A stretch of DNA of 64,000 nt. Origin: Rhabdophis nuchalis. Its lineage: Eukaryota; Chordata; Lepidosauria; Squamata; Natricidae. The notes under the pieces are model-generated. The model was not told the DNA's origin, ran no database searches, and worked only from the letters and a program-made list of their open reading frames with translations. The first letter of the stretch is position 1, and every line of letters starts with the position of its first letter. This document shows, piece after piece, positions 54,239 through 64,000 of the stretch. A program made the position numbers and the translations under genes. The stretch is taken from the NCBI GenBank assembly GCA_039707465.1, contig CM077645.1:142229503-142293502 (forward strand), written 5' to 3'.

Positions 54239-55289
54239 CAGCTAGTCCTCAACCTATGACCACAATGGACCCCAAAATTTCCATTTTAAGCTATAATGGT
54301 AGTAAGTTAAAGCACTCGCGTGACCGTATCCATTTTTTTCCCACTGATTATTAAGCAAACACCGTGGCCATTAAATGAGCATAATGATAACTGTTAAGCA
54401 ACTAAATATATTCCTATTATGATGGAAACTGACAAAAAATGTCATAAATCACATATGACTATAGAACACTGCTTTCAAGTCATATGGCTATATAACTATA
54501 GAAAATACCATATCACATATGACTATAGAATGCAGCCATAAAGGTAAATAAGTTGTCATGTGCCTGAATATTCATGGGATTGTGAGTGTTGCAGCCATTG
54601 GAATTGCAGAACCAAGTTTTAAGTAGTGTTGGAAGAAATATCCATCTGGTTCAGTTACAAGATGGAGGCACTGGAGACAAAATGGAGGCTGGAGACTGAT
54701 TGGAAAGCAGGTCCATTTATTGATGAACAGGCCACATATTTGTGGTTCTAGTGCATCTGATCACCTGGAGTTGGGAGTGAGAAGTATATATTTATATGAT
54801 CCCTTGGGCTTTGAACCTGAATTTCCTGTTCCTGTGCAAGAACATGTATTCTGTTGGCTGTTGTAGGGGTTCACAGCTGGCTCTGTAGGTTGCCTGAGAT
54901 AAGTTGGTTGAGGTTTGCTGGGTGGTGATGCAACTGAGATGATGCCATAAAGCAGCTTGTGTTCTGAAAGGATGTTGGGCAATTCCCATTATGGCTAAGG
55001 GTTAATCCTACCTTTGTTCAGACCTTGCTGCAGGAAATTTTCTTATGAATAGAGCTAGCTATCTCTTTATCTTTTAAGTACTGACATCTGCTGAGGGCTG
55101 TTAAGAAAGGTGGGGGCTGCTTTCCAAGAGCATGTTTCTCCCTTTAGGGAAATATAATATTCTGCCTTTTTAATATTTCCTAAAATATTTCATTCTTCCA
55201 GGAGAGGGGTGGGTACTAACTTTCTACTGTAGCTTTGGGAGACTCTGTAGCTTCAAGCAGCTACTAAGTTGTTAAGCAAGGACTAATTG
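54239..55289. mobile_element. terminal-inverted-repeat element interrupted by a solo LTR
   Basis: Left end CAGCTAGTCCTCAACCTATG and right end AAGCAAGGACTAATTG are imperfect inverted repeats flanked by TA. Same family as 6108-7132. The homologous body stops at 54626 and resumes at about 55256, the limits of the solo LTR. Confidence 0.6.
54627..55255 (-). mobile_element. solo LTR of ERV type, about 629 bp
   Basis: On the minus strand starts TGAAGCTACAG and ends TTCTTCCAACA. The flanks are AGTAG (54622-54626) and AGCAG (55256-55260), a 5-bp duplication with one change. A TATAAATA box (complement at about 54788-54797) and AATAAA (complement at 54716-54721) are in correct order and spacing on the minus strand. 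No internal coding sequence remains. Length and promoter layout suggest an endogenous retrovirus rather than Gypsy; that is inference. Confidence 0.65.
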
Positions 55290-55927
55290 TAAATGCAAAA
55301 ACATCATGTCCCGCTCTGAGAGTTTCACTGAATTCTCTATTTCTTTGAAGTATTTCTGATGCGCATTCTTTTGTTATCCAGATAATATGAACTGGTTGGA
55401 ATGGGATGAAATGGGAACTGGTATGTCAGGAAAATTCAAAGACGTTTAACTTCATTTGCTCGCTTAATTTTACATCGTCATTATTATTATGGTGCATCAC
55501 ACAGTCAGACGTTTAGACTGGATCTGGCATTTTTATCCACCTATCGAGTCCTTCCCAGGGACCTGGGGTAGGCAGATGTTATTGTTTGATGGTGTTAAAT
55601 TATTATTATTAAATTATATACTGACAGATATAAACTTAAGATGACAGCTTGCCTAAAGCAACCTTGTGAGTTTAAGCTTGTAGTTACATTTTTGTTTAAA
55701 AAAAAGAGAGAGAGAAAGAGATTGAGGTGGGTGTTCTTACTAGAAAGCCAATTACTGTCAGATTCTCCTGCCTTATTTATTGCACTAGTTCATTTCTCAT
55801 TATTAAATGGAAAGGAATTTAATGGCTGTTAAGAGGTGAGCCAAGAAAGAAACCTTAATTCTTTTTACTCCTCCCTGCAGGTGGTCAGACAGTGGAATTA
55901 GCTGACTTCATGTAGAAAGAAACATTC
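55290..55927. other. unique sequence with one possible LINE tail
   Basis: The stretch 55475-55610 (ATCTGGCATTTTTATCCACC, GAGTCCTTCCCAGGGACCTG, GCAGATGTTATTG) has the look of a LINE 3' end common in squamates, but I cannot assign the clade. Nothing else is recognised. Confidence 0.4.
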
Positions 55928-55935
55928 CTCTACAA

Positions 55936-56070
55936 CTGGGGTCCCCAACCTTTGCAACTTTAAGTCTGAAGGACTTCAGCTCCCAGACTTCTCCAGCCAG
56001 CTTTGCTGGCTGGAGAATTCTGGGAGCTGAAGTCCTTCAGACTTAAAGTTGCAAAGGTTGGGGACCCCTG
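55936..56070. mobile_element. hairpin hAT MITE, copy 5 (CTCTACAA target duplication)
   Basis: 135-bp near-perfect palindrome, CTGGGGTCCCCAACCTTTGC to GCAAAGGTTGGGGACCCCTG, centre CCAGCTTTGCTGG, with perfect CTCTACAA flanks (55928-55935, 56071-56078). Same subfamily as 4737-4872 and better preserved. Confidence 0.93.
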
Positions 56071-56078
56071 CTCTACAA

Positions 56079-57809
56079 TGTTGAAAATAAAAAGGGTTTG
56101 ACAATGACATAGGATTCCACCACAGCTCTTGCTGAAGCACACTGAAGTGGAAAACAAAGGCAACTAGTGTAAATCCATTCAATGTTAATGACAGTTTTGT
56201 GAGTAAATTCATGTGGGGCAAGATCAGAATATCTTTTATTCATCAAGACTTTAGCAGCTAATATTTTGCTGCTTTAATAATGTCATAAAAGATACCAGAA
56301 TGCAGATTCTCTGGTGGGTTCCAAAGCAATGTTCATGGAAGGGAACATCTTTTCATTCAGAATGATTGACTGAAGGCAAGTTGAGCATGCCAATCAGGAG
56401 AGCAAAGATCAAAAATGTCTTTAATTGGGAAAGGAGTCACGAAAGAAGAAAGATACATTTTGCCCTAGAAATTGACTAGCCTACAGCTGCTACCATGCTA
56501 CCACGCAGAGTTTTACTGGTATAGACTTTATATATTCAGATACAGCATTTCATATATTACCTTTGCAAGGCTGAAAAGACAAACTTAATATGAACATCTG
56601 CTTCTTGTAACTTGAAAGTTAAGCACCTAAGACAAGAAAACATTTTAATATATTCTACTTAAAAGCTGGGAAGTCTATCAAGAACCAGAAAAAGAATGTT
56701 TTGAGAACCAGATTGAGCTAATTAGCTGTGAGTTGGCCATCCCTGAAAAAAAAAGATTCCATATTAGGTGATTAACAAGGATTCTTAATGAGACACGCTA
56801 TCAATCTTGAACAAGCCAGAACAATGTCTGCACATTTTTTTTCAAGAATGAGTTAACCTAATGAAAATTACAATCCACTTCTACCTCCTCCTTCCCCAAA
56901 TGTATATGCTTACAAACACAACAGAAAGTAGTACTGCACCAATGCCAAGTTTCAATTACACTGAAGCAAGACACTAATGCAAAGTGATTTTAGTTTAGGG
57001 CTCAGCAATACAGCTGATTCATAATTGATCTGTTGTTTCTTATGATTAATTTCAGGCATTCCTGAGGTTGTTCTCATAATTAATCCTTTTTAATAGGTTA
57101 ATTACAAATTGAATTGTGGGGCAGGCTGGCCATCTTTTGGAATTTGGTCATTCAGAGGCCATCTACTCTTACTCTTCTTTTATTATCTGCCTCCTACCAC
57201 AGCAGTCATTTCAGGACCGTTTTATCCTACAAGGCAAGCTGATTCACTTATCTCCTCTCTTTACATGTTGTCCTTGATGAAGTTATAGTAAGCAAATCAG
57301 CCTCACTGCAGTTTACAGAGGACAAGGACATATTTATTCCTGTATTCACTTAAGCATATTGAAGCTTTGAAAAATAATTGATCTCATCCCTCTTTTTGTT
57401 TATCTAAGCTCATGAGAATCAGCATACGTTTTGTCCTTAGTCCGTACAGCTTTGATGTTTGCAGTTAACTTCCTTATATTTATCAACAGCCCCCAATCCC
57501 ATATTAATAGTTTAGGTGTGGTTAAGTCCCTACCTGGTAGTTTTCAACTTCAGCAAAAGCATAGGTGGGGCAGGAAAGGGAATGTTTTGGTTGAGCCAGG
57601 TTTCGTGAACGTATTTTTTGTAAGGGGCTGAGAAGAGTAGGGGATTTGTGTATGTGAGAGAGACTATATTAGAGATTAGCAGTGAAAATACATATATTTG
57701 TCCCAATAACCATCTCTGACACTTGGTTGAGGCTCAGGAGCAGAATCTCAAACATCCCAATGGCAACCATGCAGTTAAACCCTTGCCTTTTGTACATGCA
57801 ACTTATACA
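56079..57809. other. unique sequence, no gene; TAAT-rich block near 57000-57120
   Basis: No transposon or coding frame recognised. The stretch around 57000-57120 (CATAATTGATCTGTTG, CTCATAATTAATCC, GGTTAATTACAAATTG) has the character of conserved non-coding DNA, unproven. Confidence 0.4.
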
Positions 57810-58050
57810 GTGGTGGGTTCCTACTGGTTCGGACCGCTTCAGCCGAACCAGTAGTGGTTTGGTGGCCTGCATTGCTGGAACTAGCAGTGACCCAGGCCTG
57901 CCACACCCTGAACCAGTTCTCTGGGTGGAGCTGTAAGTGCCACCAGCTTTTTCTTTCAATTCTGCTCATGCGTAGAACAATTTTAATTCCACTGTGCATG
58001 TGCGCATCAAGCACGCATCAAGCATGCATCAAGTGCCCACATGACTCAAT
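57810..58050. mobile_element. hAT-type element fragment (CAGTGGTGGG family), left part
   Basis: Starts CAGTGGTGGGTTCCTACTGG at 57810 with the GGTTCGGACC / GAACCAG subterminal phrases of this family. The right terminal repeat is missing, and the end near 58050 is approximate. Contains three near-tandem CATCAAGCA(C/T)G units at 58007-58030. Confidence 0.55.
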
Positions 58051-58594
58051 GTTTACTTTTGATTTAACTGGTACTCTTGCTGTATCATTTTATTTTATTT
58101 TAGTGTATGAAAAAATAACAACAATCATGCCTTTTTACTCATTGATTTCTTTGCTCTTAATGGCATCCCACTCAAAACTGATAAATGTGTACATTCACAG
58201 TGCAATGAAATCTTAATATGTACAGCACAGATAGGAAGATGGATGCATTATTCTGTTCTTTTCCTCCTTCTCTCTTCATGTCTGGATCTTAGCTACTGCT
58301 GTTAGAAAGATATCATTTCAGAGAAGATGCCATCCTTACTTATTTTGGGGGGTGGGGATACAGCTGCTATGCCTACAGGAAACAGATAAGAAGGTGGAAG
58401 AGCATGATGATTAGACATGGGATGCCAAATTCATTCTATCTGTCATGAGAGTAGACCAGAAAACGTATTAACCATCTGATCCAGTAAGTTGTTTCACACC
58501 ACAATTGAATGAGCCACATAGGAACTTCAGAAGGTAAGGGAAAATGACTAGTAGAGTGGCTATGTGTGCATACCACCACGTTATGGGTATGTGT
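58051..58594. other. unique sequence, no feature seen
   Basis: No recognisable gene or transposon. Confidence 0.4.
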
Positions 58595-58805
58595 GTATAC
58601 TTCCTGGCACCTGGCTGGACAAGTTCCTGCAGAGTTTTTGGCAAGGGTTTTAAGGAGTGCCTTATCATTGCCTCCTTCCTAGGACTGAGAATGAGTGACT
58701 GATCCAAGGTCACCCAGCTGGCAATGCAGCTAAAATGGGACTCAAACTCCCAGTCTCGCAGTTTCTAGCCTGGTGCCTTAACCATTGCGTCAAACCAACT
58801 CTCAG
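58595..58805 (-). mobile_element. tRNA-derived SINE (MIR/CORE- or Sauria-like)
   Basis: On the minus strand from about 58805: a tRNA-like head with an A-box-like TGGTTAAGGCACC and B-box-like GAGTTTGAGTCCC. Next come GCCAGCTGGGTGACCTTGG and GATCAGTCACTCATTCTCAG, the usual body of these SINEs, and a tail with CTTGCCAAAAACTCTGCAGG. The tail resembles LINE-derived SINE ends. Exact family not resolved. Transcribed by RNA polymerase III if active. Confidence 0.7.
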
Positions 58806-59761
58806 CTTTTTAGAGTAGGATTTATTTCCTACTCTACAAAGCAGAAGTTTATAACCTGAAGCTATTAAAGCTATTCCAAAGTTCCTGCCAAATTGTAACA
58901 TAACAGGAGAGGTAAATTATTAAGTACATAGGGAGGAGTCATATAAGCCGCAATTTATTATTTTAATTGAATTTCACTTTTATTTTCACTGCATTAAATT
59001 AGGGTTTATAAAAAATAAATAAATTCTGGTCTCTCCCACTTTTGGTTCTAAACCATGCCTGCTCTTTTGATTTCAGATCTGGCATGTCATTTAAAGTTTA
59101 AGTTTATGTTTTCCTTCCCTCTCTAATGTCATTAAGGAATCTTAAGAATGCTTCCCCACTTTAATTTTACTGCTGGGCACTCATATCAAGGAATCCCATA
59201 AAATTCAAGTTTTGAACCTTGCAAGACGTTCCTCCTGAATGTGATATAAAAGCACTCTGAAGAATAAAATGTTTTGTGCCAAAGTATGTTTAAAGAAAAG
59301 ACTAACCCTATGTATTTTGTTGAGAAAAAAAAAGATGGAGATGGCTTTTTCAACGACAATATTTAGGGACAAAAGAAAAATGGATTCTAAGGATTTTAAG
59401 AAGGAGAGCCAAGATTAATAGAAGCTAACTCAGACTGGTACAGTACAATAATACACTGAGCCCACTAGAGCTGTAGTGTGTAGGAAAAAAAAACTTCAAG
59501 ATGGAACAAGTGTTTAGCATTGAAATATAAACTTGTGAAAATAAAGAAAGGCATTGAATCTATACTTCTTGCCCTTTCTAAAACCAAAAAAAGGTTGCCT
59601 TAACATTGCATGCATGAAGGGTAGTCAGACAATGCAGTGAAGAGTAAGCAGGATCCACTTACAGTGGCTTGGTCATATCTGCAGGCACAAAGAGAATAAC
59701 ATCACAATTCTCCATAATGGGGAAATGCTTGAGGAAGACCCAAGGAAATGCAAGTTCAGAA
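58806..59761. other. unique sequence, no feature seen
   Basis: AT-rich, no recognisable gene or transposon. Confidence 0.45.
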
Positions 59762-59781
59762 TTACAATACAATACAATACA
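59762..59781. repeat. (ACAAT)n microsatellite, CR1 tail
   Basis: Four ACAAT units joined to the 3' end of the minus-strand CR1 (TATTG on the minus strand), a variant of the ATTCT tail seen on other CR1 copies. Confidence 0.85.
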
Positions 59782-61187
59782 ATAGCAGAGTTGGAAGGGA
59801 CCTTGTAGGTCTTCTAGTCCAACCCCCTGCGTCTTTTTAAAGACTTCCAGGGTTGGGGCATTCACAACTTCTGGAGGCAAGCTGTTCCAGAGGTTAATTG
59901 TTCTAACTGTCAGGAAATTTCTCCTTAGTTCTAAGTTGCTTCTCTCCTTGATTAGTTTCCACCCATTGCTTCTTGTCCTGCCCCCAGGTGCCTTGGAGAA
60001 TAGTTTGACTCTCTCTTCTTTGTGGCACCCTCTGAGATATCGGAACACTGCTATCATGTCTCCCCTGGTCCTTCTCTTCATCAAACTAGACATACCCAGC
60101 TCCTGCAACTGTTCTTCATATGTTTTAGTCTCCCGTCCCCTAATCATCTTGGTTGCTCTTCTCTGCACTCTTTCCAGAGTCTCCACGTCTTTTCTACATC
60201 GTGGCGACCAAAACTGTATGCAGTATTCCAAGTGTAGCCTTACCAAGGCACTATACAGTGGCATTAACACTTCATGTGATCTAGATTCTATCCCTCTGTT
60301 TATGCAGCCTAGAACTGTGTTGGCTTTTTTGGCAGCTGCTGACACTGCTGGCTCATATTTAAATGGTTGTCCACTAGGATTCCAAGATCCCTCTCACAGT
60401 TGCTACTATTGAGCAAGGTACCACCTATACTGTACTTGTGCAATTTGTTTTTCTTGCCTAAATGTAGAAGCTTACTGTTTTCACAATTGAATTTCATTTT
60501 ATTAGATAGTGCCCAATGTTCAAGTTTGTCAAGATCCTTTTGTATCTTAAGCCTATCTTCTGGAGTGTTAGCTATTCCTGCCAGCTTGGTGTCATCTACA
60601 AATTTGATGAGTTCCCCATTTATCCCCTCATCCAAATCATTGATGAAGATGTTGAAGAGTACTGGGCCTAAAACAGAGCCTTGGGGGACTCCACTGCATA
60701 CTTCCTTCCATGTAGATGCAGTTCCATTGAGGACTACACATTGAGTGCAGTTGGTCAGCCAGTTGCGAATCCATTTGGTGGTGATGCTGTCTAACCCACA
60801 TTTTTCTACTTTATCTAATAGTAGGTTATGGTCTACTTTATCAAATGCCTTACTGAAGTCCAAGTAAATTATATCGACAGCATTCCTCTGGTCCACTAAT
60901 TTTGTCACTTTGTCAAAGAATGCAATTAGATTAGTCTGGCATGATCTGTTTTTGACAAACCCATGTTGGCTTTTGGCTATTACTTTGTTTGCTTCTAGGT
61001 ATTCACTTATTTGTTGCTTAATTATCTTTTCCAGAATCTTTCCTGGTATTGAGGTCAGGCTGATGGGTCTATAGTTTCCTGAATCTATTTTTTTTTCCTT
61101 TTTTGAAGATGGGAACCACATCAGCTCTTTTCCAGTCTTCTGGCAGTTCCCCGGTGCTCCAGGATCTCTGAAAGATTGTTCACCCAT
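59782..61187 (-). mobile_element. CR1-type LINE, nearly intact RT half of ORF2
   Basis: Minus-strand frame 61187-60309 reads GNYRPISLTSIPGKILEKII, SQHGFVKNRSCQTNLIAFFD, IIYLDFSKAFDKVDHNLLLD, CSGVPQGSVLGPVLFNIFIN and LIKFVDDTKLAGI, where the catalytic FADD is FVDD. It continues to LGILVDNHLNMSQQ. A one-base shift near 60320 leads to a second frame (60345-59780) with KKANTVLGCINRGIESRS, EYCIQFWSPRCRKDVETLER, RRTRGDMIAVFRYLRGC and RNFLTVRTINLWNSLPPEVV. The 3' end is the CR1 AGGTCCCTTCCAACTCTG type. 5' truncated at about 61187. The best-preserved CR1 in the window and probably young. Confidence 0.92.
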
Positions 61188-61319
61188 TGTTCACCCATTG
61201 ATGTTAATGATTTTTTCAAGTAATTTGGTTGCAGATTGATTGATTGATTTGTGTCGCCAGAAATGAGTAACTTGGACTACAACCCTAGGCAGCTCACAAA
61301 ACGAACAGTAAAAAAGTAG

Positions 61320-61655
61320 TCTAGAGAAAGGAAGGACTAGGGCTCTATTGCTATATTTGAGAGGTTGCCACAAAGAGGAGGAGGTCAACTTATTTACCAA
61401 AGCACCTGAAGGCTGGACAAGAAACAATGGATGGAAGCAAATCAAGGAGAGAAGCAACCTGGAAGTAAGGAGAAACTTCCTCACAATGAGGACAATTAAT
61501 TAGTGGATCAGCTTACCCTCAGAAGTTGTAGGTGCTTCATCACTGGAGGTTTTTAAGAAGAGACTGGGCAGTCACTTGTCTGAAATAGTATAAAGTCTCC
61601 TGCTTGAGTAGGGGGTTGGATTAGAAAATCTCCAAGGTCCCTTCCAGCTCTATTC
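61320..61655 (+). mobile_element. CR1-type LINE 3' end, opposite orientation to 59782-61187
   Basis: The plus strand carries the equivalents of YLRGCHKEEEVNLFTKAPEG, RNNGWKQIKERSNLEVRRNF and the 3' end GGGGGTTGGATTAGAAAATC / TCCAAGGTCCCTTCCAGCTC. It shares ORF content with the upstream minus-strand CR1 and is more diverged, so it is a separate insertion. Confidence 0.82.
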
Positions 61656-62520
61656 TGATTAATTGATAGAAACAGGATGCCTTTGTTTTTCAGGACCATT
61701 AACTAAAAACTTTTCTCAGATACACATGCCCCTTCGCTCCAGTGTCTGTGACAGGCCATTGTTCCCAAATTGGCAACATACTCCTGGAGCCAAATTATCT
61801 GGTCCTTGTGCCTGAACAACCTCACATGATAGAGCTACAGCAATAGTGCTGCTAGATTAGCATTGCGACATTTGCCAGCAGTTTTACAGATGCCCTCTGA
61901 TTTGAGTTCTCCAAGCTTAATGAACAAAATGCAACCTCTAGTACACAGTGTGATACCAGCCTTTTGTTTGGGCAGCGAGCACATTCCTACAGTCATAGTA
62001 ATCAGATTTCAAATGAAACTGGAGATGCACATTCGTGTGATTACAGAGAAGTTAGGAGTAACTTGCTGGAAAAGCTGGATGATTCTCAAAATCACGAAAA
62101 GGGGGTAGATAAGCATTTTCCATCTTAAGGTGCATTTTTATTCCATTTGCTTCTCTTGAAGCATGTGACAGAGATGAGAAACACAGGATAATGTTTAAAA
62201 CCATTTACAATAAAGTTAAAACGTTTCCAAATTGATACAATAACTTTGTGCCATTTACTCTGCCCATTTAAAAATTGTGCAGCAAAGTGGGCATTCTGCA
62301 AATTATCCTCTCTTTTAAAAAATTAAGCATGCTCAAAAATGCTACAATTCTGCCAACACTATCAGTTCTTCCTCTAACAGTCTTTCCCAATTTGCTTTGC
62401 TGCACATGAGCTTCTGCTCACCACCCCTAATTGTTGACTAAATTGGGTGGGGATTAGGGCACTTAAAGCCCAGCACATCTAGAAAGCGTAAATTTAGGGA
62501 AAGTTGCTCTGATGAAGGTA
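61656..62520. other. unique sequence, no feature seen
   Basis: No recognisable gene or transposon. Confidence 0.45.
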
Positions 62521-62529
62521 ATTTGACAG

Positions 62530-62567
<38 letters not shown>

Positions 62568-62946
62568 TTTTTGAGCTGATCAATAAATAAATCAGGGAGA
62601 CTAGGATAGATCTATTTCAAGCTTTTTAGCTCTCATCAGATAGCCATACCCTTACTGGGATTTGAAACCTAACACACATATAAAAAAAGTACACAACAGA
62701 ATTAATAGCTTTCTGTCTAGATGGTCTCTGGTGATGAGCCGAAAGGCAGAAAAGGAAAGCAGTATGCTTCCTCCCTTAATTGGGGCTTAACAGGGTGTTG
62801 TGACACAAATGTGTGTGTGTGTGTGTGTGTGTGTGTTACGTTTTTGAGCTGATCAATAAATAAGTCAGGGAGACTAGTATCCCTGAAGGCAGATAAGGAA
62901 ACAGTATGTCTCCTCCCTTAATTGGGGCCCTAACAGGGTGTTGTGG
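62530..62946. repeat. imperfect tandem duplication with (TG)n and SINE piece
   Basis: Two units. Unit 1 (about 62530-62804): (TG)n, TTTTTGAGCTGATCAATAAA, a SINE piece, then CCTCCCTTAATTGGGGC and AACAGGGTGTTGTG. Unit 2 (about 62805-62946): the same beginning and end, but about 135 bp between them, including the SINE piece, are missing. Confidence 0.8.
62583..62670 (-). mobile_element. partial tRNA-derived SINE
   Basis: Complement of the B-box-side half of the SINE at 63139-63275: TTTCAAATCCCAGTAAGGGT, ATGGCTATCTGATGAGAGCT and GAAATAGATCTATCCTAGTC on the minus strand. The A-box side is missing. Confidence 0.7.
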
Positions 62947-62950
62947 AACA

Positions 62951-63054
<104 letters not shown>

Positions 63055-63138
63055 ATTGTTTATGTCAGAGCACCTGGTATGCCCAAATATGGGAGGAAGG
63101 GAGTTTTCTGCTACCCATTTTGCCTTGCAGCTCCAACC

Positions 63139-63275
63139 TAGGAGCCTTGGTTAAGGCTGCTGCCTGACATGCAAAACAGCCTGAGTTCGAATCCCAATAA
63201 GGGTATGGCTATCTGATGAGAGCTAAACAGCTCGAAATAGATCTATCATAGTCTCTCTTTATTTATTTATCTATC
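63139..63275 (+). mobile_element. tRNA-derived SINE, plus strand
   Basis: A tRNA-like head with A-box-like TGGTTAAGGCTG (63148-63159) and B-box GAGTTCGAATCCC (63183-63195), about 35 bp apart as in tRNA genes. The unrelated body is GGGTATGGCTATCTGATGAG and GAAATAGATCTATC, with an A/T-rich tail TTTATTTATTTATC. It is not a functional tRNA gene: no acceptor-stem pairing is evident. Other copies at 62583-62670 and 63572-63712 share the body. Confidence 0.75.
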
Positions 63276-63282
63276 AGTACAA

Positions 63283-63412
<130 letters not shown>

Positions 63413-63571
63413 ATATTTTCACAGCTCCTGTTCAAGGGTCCCTTTAAGGGGAGGAGACTTAACGTCATCCCTCTCTGCCCTTCGACTCAACCTAGAGATC
63501 ATCCAGACAGAGAACCAATTAGTTTGCTGCTGTGTGACATTTTTTAGATATGTGTTAGATTTTTAAGGGCT

Positions 63572-63712
63572 GAAAATAAAGAGACCAGGATGGATCCATT
63601 TCAGGCTTATTAGCCTTCTTCAGCTGGCCATACTCCTTCTACTGGGATTTGAACCGGTGCTTTCCAGCATATGAGGCAAGCCTTTCTATGCCTTGAGCTA
63701 TCCAGTATCCCT
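63572..63712 (-). mobile_element. tRNA-derived SINE, minus strand
   Basis: The minus strand reads GGATACTGGATAGCTCAAGG (A-box-like TAGCTCAAGG), then ACCGGTTCAAATCCCAG (B-box GGTTCAAATCC), then GAGTATGGCCAGCTGAAGAA and CTGAAATGGATCCATCCTGG, ending in TCTCTTTATTTTC. Body matches the plus-strand copy at 63139-63275 with about 20% difference. The head is the more tRNA-like of the two. Confidence 0.75.
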
Positions 63713-63899
63713 GATACATCAGCCAATTTACAGGACTTATTAATGAGAGAATTAATAAGTCACAGTCACAGACCAAAGCCTGACGATGACAAGTGAGATC
63801 TTGTTGAAACGTTGCAATAACATTTCCATGCCTTATACACCGGAAAATACCCGAAGCAAGCAATGCCAGCATATATATATATACCAAGCATATATATAT

Positions 63900-64000
63900 A
63901 TACCAAGATAGATCTATTTCGAGCTTATTAGGAAAATATATTATATATATATATATATATTATATATATTGATCAGCTCAAAAACGTAACACACACACAC
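63900..64000 (-). mobile_element. SINE 3' piece with (AT)n and (AC)n, cut by window end
   Basis: GATAGATCTATTTCGAGCTT (SINE body end on the minus strand), an (AT)n stretch, then TTGATCAGCTCAAAAACG and (AC)n. It is the mirror of the start of the duplicated unit at 62530-62606, so the cluster continues beyond the window. Confidence 0.6.

Noticed and set aside
63148..63195. A functional tRNA gene
   Set aside because: A- and B-box-like words are present, but I see no acceptor stem, and the sequence continues into a SINE body shared with neighbouring copies.

Overview
The window looks like intergenic or intronic DNA of a squamate reptile, most probably a snake. The unique sequence is AT-rich and has no recognisable host exon. 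The repeats are the squamate mix: CR1 and L2-type LINEs, a BovB fragment, L1-type pieces, Ty3/Gypsy LTR elements, many short hAT-type inverted-repeat elements with 8-bp target duplications, tRNA-derived SINE copies, and microsatellites sitting on LINE tails (ATTT on L2-type ends, ATTCT on CR1-type ends). I found no rRNA or functional tRNA gene, CRISPR array, bacterial operon or host protein-coding gene. All assignments rest on reading the sequence; no database search was run.

Layout. 1-13 kb: AT-rich DNA with two L2-type 3' ends and a run of non-autonomous DNA transposons, including a three-layer nest at 6.1-7.1 kb (a terminal-inverted-repeat element holding a solo LTR and a hairpin MITE). 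13.4-17.7 kb: an L2 RT relic, a BovB piece, and an L2 3' end split by a complete 2-kb L1-derived element that encodes only ORF1 (282 aa). 18.7-22.6 kb: hAT-type elements, one carrying a 331-bp palindromic TG...CA insertion, and a long CR1 holding a further insert. 22.6-34.5 kb: mostly old sequence; 26.4-29.3 kb is an old minus-strand L1 carrying nested L2 and L1 insertions. 35-39.3 kb: a CR1 with an insert, then a LINE flanked by ~465-bp direct repeats. 39.4-44.4 kb: a near-complete Ty3/Gypsy element on the minus strand (LTRs differ at 2 of 303 positions). 46.7-53.5 kb: a second ORF1-only element split by a second Gypsy element on the plus strand. 53.5-64 kb: more MITEs, a second solo LTR, CR1 copies, a SINE, and a terminal microsatellite/SINE cluster.

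How the parts relate. The nesting gives relative ages: old L1 and L2 are targets; the ORF1-only elements, solo LTRs and hAT MITEs are later; the two Gypsy elements are the youngest. The ORF1-only elements lack the reverse transcriptase needed for their own insertion, yet have target duplications and, in the intact copy, an A-tail, so they were presumably mobilised by an L1-type ORF2 in trans. The two Gypsy families share coding layout, a primer-binding site resembling the 3' end of tRNA-Ser(GCU), and a promoter layout in which CCAAT and TATA boxes lie in the loops of inverted repeats. Both copies are disabled by frameshifts.
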